This document shows, one piece after another, positions 56,378-64,000 of a stretch of DNA of 64,000 nucleotides. Where the stretch lies: positions 1 to 64,000 of the forward strand of contig JAGKSW010000022.1 in assembly GCA_018993265.1 (NCBI GenBank), in the 5' to 3' direction. The notes under the pieces were generated by a model that saw only the letters and a list, made by a program, of their open reading frames with translations, searched no databases and was not told where the DNA came from. The position numbers and the translations under genes are program-made. The stretch's first letter is position 1. Every line of letters starts with the position of its first letter. The stretch is from Nostoc sp. TH1S01. GTDB lineage: Bacteria > Cyanobacteriota > Cyanobacteriia > Cyanobacteriales > Nostocaceae.

Positions 56378-56436
56378 CAATTTGCTTTAATTGATGAACA
56401 TAATGATGTAGTGATTAGTTAAGAATGTGATTGCTA

Positions 56437-59400
56437 TTAATGTATTGAGATTGTAACTTTTGACTGTTGAAAATCAACTTCTTGTATAATTAAATCTTGC
56501 ATCTGTCGATTGAATTGCTTGAGTTTATCAAGCTTTCCTCCAGACAACTGCCAATATTTTTGATAATCATAGGTTGTCATCCATAAATCATCGTGAAACT
56601 CGACAATAATTAGTTCATTTAACTGAATTGATATATCAATACTCGCAGTATCGTCAACACTAATAAGCATACAATCAAAAACTTCTTGGTTAGATTGTAG
56701 TGTTTGCTGTTTACGTTGGATATTCTCAAAACATTCTTCTATTTTCCGACTACTTCCCGTATGCACTTGAAGTATTTCAACCCATTGTCTGAAATCTAGA
56801 TTGAATAGCCAATCCTTAAACGTTGAATATTTTGTTTCAGAATAAATCGTTTGATAAGCTTTGCTTAGATTAATAGCAATTTGACGATCATACACGCCTA
56901 AAGTCATTGCATAGACTGCTGCGGGAGTTGACACACCATGAGTTACAAATGAGGTTAGGTTATTGAAAATTTTAGGTATATTTTGACGATTTAGATAAAA
57001 GGCAAGATGTCTGATCAGTGAGTTAAATCCCCAAGAAAAAGCATGAATCACTTGTTCTAACTTTTTGACAACAAGTTCTGTTTTACCATCAAAATATAAA
57101 TCTGCTAATTCCTTATAGTCTTTACCCTGAAGCCAGCCTATCAGTGGCTCAATGCTATCAAGCTTTAAACTCTCTGTCAGTTCTGGAAGTCTTTTGAATA
57201 AATAATAAGACTCCTGCCAAAAATTGATAGGTAATTCACTTATATCTGTATAGGTATCAATTTCACCAACCAGTTTTTGTGCATAAGCTGTTATGGCTTG
57301 ATTACTGCCTACACTTAATCCTGTGAGGTTGAATAACTTACGTTGTTGGATATCTTTTACCTCATTTTTGAGCAAAATTGCTCTTGTCTTCAGTGCAGTC
57401 TTAAATACAACTAATACGTCTTCTATATTTAGAGACTGCACATGACATAACAGCTTCTTAAAGATGAATTCGATTTTTTCCTCATCAACTTCATCAAGAC
57501 AAGACTCTAGAATCCATGCCAGAAGTTGCGAATCTAAATAGGATAAAATTTCTTTCTGCTTCTTGCTTGCTAAAGTTTTCTTTTGCTGTGTCCAATTTTC
57601 ATAGTCATTACCAGCCTCTCTGAACTGGCTTGTTGAAGCCAACGCCCACAGTGAGAGAAAATCTTCAGTGCTTTCAAGCGAGAATAACCTAGACTGTGCC
57701 AAATGCCTTATACCCGAAACAATAAAACTTTCTGATACTTCTGTTGGTGCTTCCTGGCAAACTATCTCTAAATCTTGGCTGTCACAAAAGATAATGTGTC
57801 CTTCTGTCTCAGAGCCTGCTCGACCTGCACGCCCGACAGCATTAGCATACTGAGCCATGCTAATCTTATTGTGCATTGACAAAGAATGGACAATTACATT
57901 CTTGATTGGAAGATTAACGCCTTGTGACAACGTGGTTGTAGAAACAATAAGTGGAATGATGTTATCGCGTACTGCATTCTCAATACGCCGCCTAACAACA
58001 TTAGGCAGTTCAGCATGGTGATAGCAAAATCCGAGAGCAACAGCTTTTACAAGTAAATGCTCAGAGCCAAGCAGTTCAGTGCATTCATCTACAATTTGTT
58101 GTATTTCTGGTGAAACTGCTAAAGGCTGCTTTTGCAAAAGCGAGATTAAACACTCAGCAATAGTTTCAACAATTGGTTTGGTAGTTGTAAAAACTAAGGT
58201 AGAGCCAGTTTGTGTATAATACATAGCCAACCGCGCTGCAACAACAACACTTTGTTGATGAAATTTGCCATTCGACTTCTTCATACTGCATTCTGATTTT
58301 AAGAAAGGCAATGGCACGAAGAAGTTATCAGATGGATAATCTCCCGTTTGAGGCAGATAACAAACTGTTGCTCTTCTAGTTCGACTCCATTCAACGAAGC
58401 CCAACCTTTGTTTTGTCGGTCTCCAATCTATTTTGACAACATTTTTTTCGTTTCCAGAAAGCCATTGGGCAAAATCACCGGCATTGTTAATAACTGCTGA
58501 AATTCCAATTACTCTAGCGTGATTTTTTTCTGCAATAGCCAGTAATCTTGAGTAGATTAATTCCTGCCTAAGACTTCTAGGATTTGCGGCAGCTGAATCA
58601 TGGGCTTCATCAATGATAAGAAGTGCGAGCTTACTTTTGAACTCTTCGCTGTTGCGGGTGAGCAAATCTAATTTTTCAGGAGTTAAAACAAACACCTGAT
58701 TATCTTTTAAAATATCCTCTTCCAATTGACTAAAATCATACCCACCATAGAGGATAGAAACATTTATATTAACACGAGATAAGCTTATGGATAGGCTGCT
58801 TTCTACCTCATACGCCAAAGCTCTTGTCGGAACAACGTAAGCGCAGACTTTATCCGGCTTATCCTTGAGGGAATGATAAATTGCCAGTTCAACAGTTTTA
58901 GTCTTGCCTGCACTTGTTGGCATGGCAATAACAAGAGATTTATCCTCTAATAAACCCTCTTGCAAAGCTTTCTGCTGTGATTTCCACATTGACATCATAG
59001 GAAACTTACCAAGTGTGGACAGAAAGCGCAGGTAAAGCTTCCATTCATCATTTATATTCTCGACATAAGGACTAACAAGTTTTTGTGTTGAATGCTCAAT
59101 TAAACTTTGTAAATATTTCCCAATAGCGTTGAGTAAAACGTAGGAGCGATAATCACTAACTGTTGCATATTGTCTGCCTGCGGCTATCGTCAGCTTGAGG
59201 ATTTCTGCCTGAAGTGCTTCATTGCCTGTACGCAGGTATTGAGTAAAATTTGCAAAGGCTTTTGCTGTTAGCCAGTCACCAACATCGGCGATTTTAGTAG
59301 ACACCAAATCCATCCATTCTTCTTCTTCCTGGGGATAATCATTTGGTTCTAATTCCTTCTGATAGAATTTGAAAAAGAATTGTGCCAAGGCATCTTGTAA

Positions 59401-60669
59401 TTGGCTAATTTCACCAGTCAGCAAATGGGTCAGTAAAATTCTTGGGGTATTTGAAAGCAAGACATCTTTAATATCTTGCTGATGCAGAATTTTTGATACT
59501 AAGACTTTGGCATTGGCGTTATACCCTGCGATACTATACAATAATGCACTTGTAACAATATTTTCTACAGCAATAGAAGCTTGGCCATCTTCAAGCCTTA
59601 GAATCGCCAATCTCTCATGAATAACGGCAGATTCCTTGAGTACTTGTTCTGCTTCTTTGGAAGCGTCTGTCAACAAGTTATAGCCTGTTAGTGCTAGGAA
59701 ATTAGCTGCTTTTTCTAGTTTCCGAGGATCATATCTATAAAAAATAAAGCTTCTTTGCTCATTTTTAAGTTCGACAGTTAAAGCTTCTGATGCTAATTGA
59801 TTGTGTTCGCTTTTGAAATCAGAGTTACTCAGTAACTTCTTAACTTCTATTAATTCATCTATATCTACAGAAGGAAGCGACAGTTTTGAGGGTTCTTTAT
59901 TCTGACTGGATACTAATTCTTTCTGATACGCTATCCAGTTGGGAATGAGAAACGCGTTGACAGTTAAAGGAATCTTAATACCTTCGATAACATCGTCAAA
60001 ATATTGATCTTTCCACTTTTCTTCCTCAGTCACAACAACTGCAAGGTATTCTGTGTAGTATGAGTACGTGTAAGGATCATTAAATCTGTTAACAAGTTTT
60101 GCTTCATTATATCGTCCTGCCGTTCTCAGAACATTGATAATGAAATCCAAAAGCGTAACTGAGCCTTCCTGAACTTTAAATAAACCTGTACTGGCATCTT
60201 TAACAGCTTGCTTTGGATTACTACCGTAATTTTTAAATTCTCCAACTAGTAATGCTTTCGGTATTCCATTGGCATTGAACTTCAGCCCAAGTACATCATC
60301 CCCATGCATTGGCATTTTTCTGTTGGGAGAAAAGCGGAGCTTAAAAACAGGAATTTGGTAGCCTGTGCAACCTAATATATAAGAGGAAGCAATTGCTTCA
60401 CCAATAGTACCATTCCAAACTTTCACCTGACCTTGAGTCATTTGGTGAAGGTCTTGAATAACAGACTGTAACCCCTCTTCTTTCAAATTCTCCAGTTCTT
60501 CAATGATGCCCTGTGGATGCCGACAGAAATAGGGAATTATCAGTTTTAAGTGGCGCAGAAACGTTTCAACGTCCTTGGGGGTTACTTTTTGCCTTTCAAA
60601 ATCTTTGCCAACAGGCTTGGCACAAGGAACTAAAACTAGGTTATCAGTGAAGTCTTGTAGAAAGGACAT
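56437..60669 (-). CDS. Fused HamA-like nuclease and Ski2-like helicase (Hachiman/AbpAB-type)
   Basis: This 1410-residue protein joins two halves. Residues 85-240 resemble DUF1837/HamA nucleases: GEAIASS (Glu91), HGDD (Asp124/125), VGEFKNYG (Glu144-x-Lys146) and the following QAVKDAS helix form a PD-(D/E)XK set. Residues 570-960 form an SF2 helicase: AMPTSAGKT (583-590), DEAH (687-690), STTTLSQGVNLP, and motif VI QYANAVGRAGR (940-950), all Ski2/HamB-like. The middle and the last 450 residues are helical. HamA and HamB (and AbpA/AbpB) are normally separate genes for antiphage defence, so this looks like their fusion. No accessory defence gene is beside it. The start ATG at 60669 is the only good one. 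Confidence 0.8.
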   Translation of the reverse strand: MSFLQDFTDNLVLVPCAKPVGKDFERQKVTPKDVETFLRHLKLIIPYFCRHPQGIIEELENLKEEGLQSVIQDLHQMTQGQVKVWNGTIGEAIASSYILGCTGYQIPVFKLRFSPNRKMPMHGDDVLGLKFNANGIPKALLVGEFKNYGSNPKQAVKDASTGLFKVQEGSVTLLDFIINVLRTAGRYNEAKLVNRFNDPYTYSYYTEYLAVVVTEEEKWKDQYFDDVIEGIKIPLTVNAFLIPNWIAYQKELVSSQNKEPSKLSLPSVDIDELIEVKKLLSNSDFKSEHNQLASEALTVELKNEQRSFIFYRYDPRKLEKAANFLALTGYNLLTDASKEAEQVLKESAVIHERLAILRLEDGQASIAVENIVTSALLYSIAGYNANAKVLVSKILHQQDIKDVLLSNTPRILLTHLLTGEISQLQDALAQFFFKFYQKELEPNDYPQEEEEWMDLVSTKIADVGDWLTAKAFANFTQYLRTGNEALQAEILKLTIAAGRQYATVSDYRSYVLLNAIGKYLQSLIEHSTQKLVSPYVENINDEWKLYLRFLSTLGKFPMMSMWKSQQKALQEGLLEDKSLVIAMPTSAGKTKTVELAIYHSLKDKPDKVCAYVVPTRALAYEVESSLSISLSRVNINVSILYGGYDFSQLEEDILKDNQVFVLTPEKLDLLTRNSEEFKSKLALLIIDEAHDSAAANPRSLRQELIYSRLLAIAEKNHARVIGISAVINNAGDFAQWLSGNEKNVVKIDWRPTKQRLGFVEWSRTRRATVCYLPQTGDYPSDNFFVPLPFLKSECSMKKSNGKFHQQSVVVAARLAMYYTQTGSTLVFTTTKPIVETIAECLISLLQKQPLAVSPEIQQIVDECTELLGSEHLLVKAVALGFCYHHAELPNVVRRRIENAVRDNIIPLIVSTTTLSQGVNLPIKNVIVHSLSMHNKISMAQYANAVGRAGRAGSETEGHIIFCDSQDLEIVCQEAPTEVSESFIVSGIRHLAQSRLFSLESTEDFLSLWALASTSQFREAGNDYENWTQQKKTLASKKQKEILSYLDSQLLAWILESCLDEVDEEKIEFIFKKLLCHVQSLNIEDVLVVFKTALKTRAILLKNEVKDIQQRKLFNLTGLSVGSNQAITAYAQKLVGEIDTYTDISELPINFWQESYYLFKRLPELTESLKLDSIEPLIGWLQGKDYKELADLYFDGKTELVVKKLEQVIHAFSWGFNSLIRHLAFYLNRQNIPKIFNNLTSFVTHGVSTPAAVYAMTLGVYDRQIAINLSKAYQTIYSETKYSTFKDWLFNLDFRQWVEILQVHTGSSRKIEECFENIQRKQQTLQSNQEVFDCMLISVDDTASIDISIQLNELIIVEFHDDLWMTTYDYQKYWQLSGGKLDKLKQFNRQMQDLIIQEVDFQQSKVTISIH

Positions 60670-60782
60670 TTTGGAGTAATAAATAACTTTGACTAGTGCA
60701 GCTATTTATGTGGTAGCATCAATTACCGCTAAATGTCATCTAAATAAGTCACTTCGAGTTGAAGCGATTTTATGTGCTATTT

Positions 60783-63437
60783 TTACAACTTCCTCCCGCC
60801 GCCAACTGTAGATAAACCCAAGGGGCCGCGAGTGACACCTAACTGGTTTTGTAATTGCAACTCTCGCCAAAGTTGGGAACCGGAAATTTCACCTTGGAGT
60901 AGCTGACGGTAGCGGTGTATAGTTTTTGCCACTTGTTCTGGTGTTTCATTGACAAATTCAATACGAAAATGACGTAAACCCAGTTCTACCAGACGCTGTA
61001 CGTATTCGGCTCCGGTTTGGGCTGTACCATTAAATACGGTGTTACGACAACCAGCATCAGCTTGGAGGACGTGTTCACTACCAACGCGATCACGTAATTT
61101 TACTTCATGTTTCTCACAAGGTCTGCCACAGTTAGTATAATCAGTACCTTCCGAAAGAAAGGCACAGAAAACACAATGTTCCATGTGAAACATTGGTATA
61201 CGCTGGTGAATTGTCACCTCAAACCATTGCGGTGGACAACTGCTCAGTAAGTCTTCTAGTTGATTAATATTTAAATCGTAGGATGCAGTTAGCCTTTCTA
61301 AACCAAAGTGCTGTTTATAGTAATCTGCGGTTAAAGGGTTGGCAACATTGAGAGAAAAATCACCTATACATCTATCTGCACCAAAGAATTGTAACTGATC
61401 GTAATTCCGCACTAGATAACCGTCAGCATTTGCAGCCCGTACTTGCTGTAAAATCCAGTTTTCCCCAGGTTTGGTAATGCGGGGAGGTGCAACCCATATC
61501 TGAGTGCTGAGTGCTGAGTGCTGAGTGCTGAGTGCTGAGGAGCCACTGCGTTGGGCGGGTTCCCCGACTTGAAGCAAGTGGCGTTGCTGAGTGCTATGTT
61601 GATGTACTAGTTGTACGGCTTGGCGGTAGGTGCGGGGGTCTTCAAATTCACAGTAGAAAGCTTCCACACCAGTATTCAAGGCGGCTTGGAGTTGCTTGAG
61701 GTTGCGGACTAGAACTATGAGTGAAGGAGATACGGGAGATGGGGGAGAGACAGCCGGAAGTAAGTCTTGTAAGGAAACATCCGAACGTAATTTCCAGCGT
61801 TTGGGTTGACTGCGTAACTCTTCTAACTGGGCGACAATTTCTCGACGCATCCGGTTTAACTCACTGACGGGAACCATGACAGCGCCCTGGAGATGATTAG
61901 TTAAAGTTCCCAAACAAAAGGGAGTGTTACCCAGACGACCGAACTGTTCTCGCAAACGCTCTGTATCTAAAGGTTTAGTGTGTGCTTGGGCTAGTGCGAT
62001 CGCAGATTCTACTTGTACGATGTTACCAAGTTCATCGCGGGCGATCGCCATCAACAATTGCCCAACTTCGCCATAAATTTCCAACGATATCGGACGCTGA
62101 AATTGCGGGTTGTCACCAGCAAAACTCTGACGCAGTTGTTTATCCAGTTCTGGGTCACTGGTTTTCCACACCTTATCACCCACATGCACCCGCCGGAAGT
62201 TAAGGCTATCTTTGCCAAAAGTGAGTATAACCTCCTGACCTTTGGGTGTGACTGTGTAAACCCGACCGCCTTCTTCCTTCGCCTCTGGATGACCGCAGTC
62301 AAACACAATTCCGTCTCCCGGTTTGACTGGTGCTTCTAACTTAATCGTTACTTGTTCGTTCCGAACACGGGTAACTTCCCCCAAATAAACCCCGCGCTTT
62401 TTCCCAAACCGCGCATGAACTAATTCTTGATTATTAATTCCATTAAACCAGCCAGTATATAGTCCACGGGAAAACGCCATTTCCAAGTTGTATTGTTCTT
62501 GACCTCTCCCCCAACCCCTCTCCGCTTCGGAGAGGGGAGTCTTACTTCCCCCTTCCCTACGAGGGAAGGGGGTTAGGGGGTTAGGTCTTTCCAATTCCGC
62601 CATGACCTTATCTAATGCTTCTCGATAAACGCGGGTGACATTCGCTACATATTCCGGTGCTTTCAACCGCCCTTCAATCTTCAGACTAGTTACCCCAGCC
62701 TTGACCAAATCTGGTAATACATCTAACCCTGCCAAATCTTGGGGACTGAGTAAATATTTGCGTTCTTGTAAATCAACAATTTCACCATCAACGATTAAAT
62801 CATAAGGCATCCGACAAGCTTGGGCGCATTCACCCCGGTTTGCCGAACGTCCGCCCAAAGCTTCACTCGTCAAACACTGACCAGAATAGGCGACACACAA
62901 AGCGCCGTGAACAAAAACTTCTAATGGTAAAGTAGTTGCTTGCTGAATTTTCTGAATTTCTTTAATAGAACATTCCCGCGCCAGCACTACCAATTGACAG
63001 CCGAGAGATTTAGCAAAATCTACCCCAGCCGCGCTGGTGATAGTCATCTGAGTGGAAGCATGGATAGGAAAATCTGGTGAGAGGTGACGAATTAGACGAC
63101 AAATACCAACATCCTGGACAATTACTGCATTTACACCAGCAGCAATAATTGTACGGAGATATTGCTGTGCCTCGGCTAATTCTTGCGGGAAGATGAGGGT
63201 ATTTACGGTAACATAGCCCTTCACACCTCGTAGGTGTAAAAACTTCATCAATTGCGGTAAATCAGCCTCAGTAAAATTTTGCGCCCGCATTCTGGCGTTA
63301 AATCTATCCAAACCAAAATAAATCGCATCAGCCCCATTTTCAACAGCAGCTTTAGCACATTCCCAGTTACCTGCTGGCGCAAGTAGTTCAGGACGTTGAA
63401 AAGAAGTTTGTGAGTTTTGTGTGCGATCGCTTTTCAT
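60783..63437 (-). CDS. U32 family peptidase-like protein (RlhA type, DUF3656) with repeat insertions
   Basis: This 884-residue protein has the U32 signature EVFVHGALCVAYSGQC (about 173-188) followed by NRGECAQACRMPY, and a DUF3656 region. A Cys-rich C-terminal motif (CVFCAFLSEGTDYTNCGRPCE) is like that of RlhA, the enzyme that hydroxylates 23S rRNA C2501 in E. coli. A tRNA-modifying TrhP role is the alternative. Two segments are repeat DNA read in frame: about residues 284-313 (PNPLTPFPRREGG...) and about 618-646 (SALSTQHSALSTQ). They enlarge the protein beyond the usual length and probably lie in surface loops. The start ATG at 63437 gives RTQNSQTSFQRPELLAPAG, typical of the family. Confidence 0.88.
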   Translation of the reverse strand: MKSDRTQNSQTSFQRPELLAPAGNWECAKAAVENGADAIYFGLDRFNARMRAQNFTEADLPQLMKFLHLRGVKGYVTVNTLIFPQELAEAQQYLRTIIAAGVNAVIVQDVGICRLIRHLSPDFPIHASTQMTITSAAGVDFAKSLGCQLVVLARECSIKEIQKIQQATTLPLEVFVHGALCVAYSGQCLTSEALGGRSANRGECAQACRMPYDLIVDGEIVDLQERKYLLSPQDLAGLDVLPDLVKAGVTSLKIEGRLKAPEYVANVTRVYREALDKVMAELERPNPLTPFPRREGGSKTPLSEAERGWGRGQEQYNLEMAFSRGLYTGWFNGINNQELVHARFGKKRGVYLGEVTRVRNEQVTIKLEAPVKPGDGIVFDCGHPEAKEEGGRVYTVTPKGQEVILTFGKDSLNFRRVHVGDKVWKTSDPELDKQLRQSFAGDNPQFQRPISLEIYGEVGQLLMAIARDELGNIVQVESAIALAQAHTKPLDTERLREQFGRLGNTPFCLGTLTNHLQGAVMVPVSELNRMRREIVAQLEELRSQPKRWKLRSDVSLQDLLPAVSPPSPVSPSLIVLVRNLKQLQAALNTGVEAFYCEFEDPRTYRQAVQLVHQHSTQQRHLLQVGEPAQRSGSSALSTQHSALSTQIWVAPPRITKPGENWILQQVRAANADGYLVRNYDQLQFFGADRCIGDFSLNVANPLTADYYKQHFGLERLTASYDLNINQLEDLLSSCPPQWFEVTIHQRIPMFHMEHCVFCAFLSEGTDYTNCGRPCEKHEVKLRDRVGSEHVLQADAGCRNTVFNGTAQTGAEYVQRLVELGLRHFRIEFVNETPEQVAKTIHRYRQLLQGEISGSQLWRELQLQNQLGVTRGPLGLSTVGGGRKL
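61501..61582. repeat. Heptamer array plus palindromic module inside the U32 gene
   Basis: TGAGTGC-type heptamers fill 61501-61540 (five to six units). A 41-base module GCCACTGCG...CAAGTGGC follows (61542-61582), nearly identical to 40859-40899 in repeat copy B. Both lie inside the U32 coding sequence and are translated, reading SALSTQHSALSTQ for the heptamers. The frame is kept. Confidence 0.85.
62501..62587. repeat. Palindromic repeat translated inside the U32 gene
   Basis: This 87-base element (29 codons) is bounded by GACCT and AGGTC. It contains CCCCTCTCCG/CGGAGAGGGG and CCCCCTTCCCT/AGGGAAGGGGG hairpins. It is related to the intergenic copy at 40621-40710 and encodes a Pro/Arg/Gly-rich insert. 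Its length is an exact multiple of three, so the reading frame survives. Confidence 0.85.
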
Positions 63438-63601
63438 CAGGCTGAGATAGATTTCAATATCACCATAGCGATTCTATCAATAAAAACTTGCAACGATAGA
63501 TCCCCAGATTGTACGGTATTTGGAGGGTTAGCCAGTTTTTATCTTGCGGCAAAATCTAGCAGTAGCGATGATAAAGTCAAATATATGTGGAAGTGGTAAC
63601 T

Positions 63602-64000
63602 ATGACTCAAACCCTACCCAAGTTAGCAACCTTTGAACAATTTATCGATTGGTATCCCTCAAACGGGGTACGATATGAGCTACATCAAGGAGTTATTGTT
63701 GAAATGCCACCCCCAACAGGTGAACACGAAAATGTTGTTGGATTTTTGGCAGCACAGATTACCTTTCAGTTTTTACAAATGGGACTTCCGTTTCGCATTC
63801 CCAAAACTGCCTTGATCAAAATTGAGAGCAATAACTCAACCTATTCTCCCGATATTTTAGTATTAAATCATGACAATCTTGTCAATCAACCACTGTGGGG
63901 CAAGCAATCGACTGTTATTCAAGCTGCATCTACACCAATTGTTATTGAAGTGGTTAGCACTAATTGGCGAGATGACTACTACGACAAGTTCAGGGATTAC
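63602..64000 (+). CDS. Uma2 family protein (DUF820), 3' end outside the window
   Basis: The frame opens at ATG 63602 (MTQTLPKLATFEQFIDWYP) and is open to the last base, 133 codons. It shows the family markers RYELHQGVIVEMPPPTGEH, the Asp of YSPDILVLN and the Glu of IVIEVVSTNWRDDYYDKF, so the nuclease-fold core is nearly complete. About 50 to 60 residues should lie beyond the window. It diverges from the U32 gene. It is not a close copy of the Uma2 gene at 12715. Confidence 0.88.
   Translation, partial: MTQTLPKLATFEQFIDWYPSNGVRYELHQGVIVEMPPPTGEHENVVGFLAAQITFQFLQMGLPFRIPKTALIKIESNNSTYSPDILVLNHDNLVNQPLWGKQSTVIQAASTPIVIEVVSTNWRDDYYDKFRDY

Overview
The window comes from a filamentous cyanobacterium of the Nostoc/Anabaena type. 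Several things point that way. The HIP1 octamer GCGATCGC recurs in genes and spacers. Short tandem heptamer repeats (GTGCTGA, TTATCAG, TTCACTG and GGAACAG types) are scattered through the spacers. Many genes are largely cyanobacterial: Ftn2/ZipN, AgrE/ArgZ, DUF1822, DUF928, DUF2103, XisH/XisI and a cyanobacterial-type exosortase. There is no sign of a prophage or plasmid. This is a chromosomal stretch mixing housekeeping genes with accessory islands.

Layout. 0-5 kb: a C-terminal gene fragment, a 2-oxoglutarate/Fe(II) oxygenase with its own terminator, HflX (whose N-terminus has no ordinary start codon) and a COG0523 metallochaperone GTPase. 4.5-8.9 kb: a minus-strand set DUF1822 / CHAT-CHASE2 / DUF928, probably a sensory or protease unit. 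9-16.5 kb: two convergent GT4 glycosyltransferases, a four-gene set (membrane protein, Uma2 nuclease-fold protein, lipoprotein, FHA protein), a MurG-like glycosyltransferase and an SDR that lacks its catalytic Tyr. 16.9-27 kb: FtsW, an isochorismatase-fold hydrolase, a LysM-M23 peptidase, a TerB-like protein with a ferredoxin, small exported proteins, DUF4231, UbiD, ClpS and DUF2103. 27.6-36.7 kb: a hybrid sensor kinase next to a response-regulator kinase, Ftn2/ZipN, PdhA, an aldose-1-epimerase-type protein and tRNA-Lys(UUU).

36.7-50 kb is the first accessory island. It holds an IS200/IS605-like remnant beside the tRNA, an AAA-CHAT protein with Ser in place of the CHAT Cys, a PD-(D/E)XK-like protein, a CHAT-AAA protein with an intact His/Cys pair, an internally duplicated small protein, CTP synthase, a cell-wall amidase, and a third CHAT protein with an unrecognised C-terminal domain. 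50-53 kb: an exosortase with one likely substrate, then XisI/XisH beside a decayed xisI copy. 53-64 kb: a DUF2085-like protein, the arginine-catabolic enzyme AgrE, a GNAT acetyltransferase, a 1410-residue nuclease-helicase, a U32 peptidase carrying repeat DNA translated in frame, and a truncated Uma2 gene at the window edge.

The best candidate for an undescribed system is the 1410-residue protein at 56437-60669. Its N-terminus resembles the HamA (DUF1837) nuclease and it continues into a Ski2-like helicase resembling HamB, so it looks like a Hachiman/AbpAB-type defence pair fused in one polypeptide. The second is the CHAT/AAA/PD-(D/E)XK cluster at 37.4-43.3 kb with its CHAT relative at 48.9 kb. 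All assignments rest on reading the sequence and on remembered family motifs. No database search was run.
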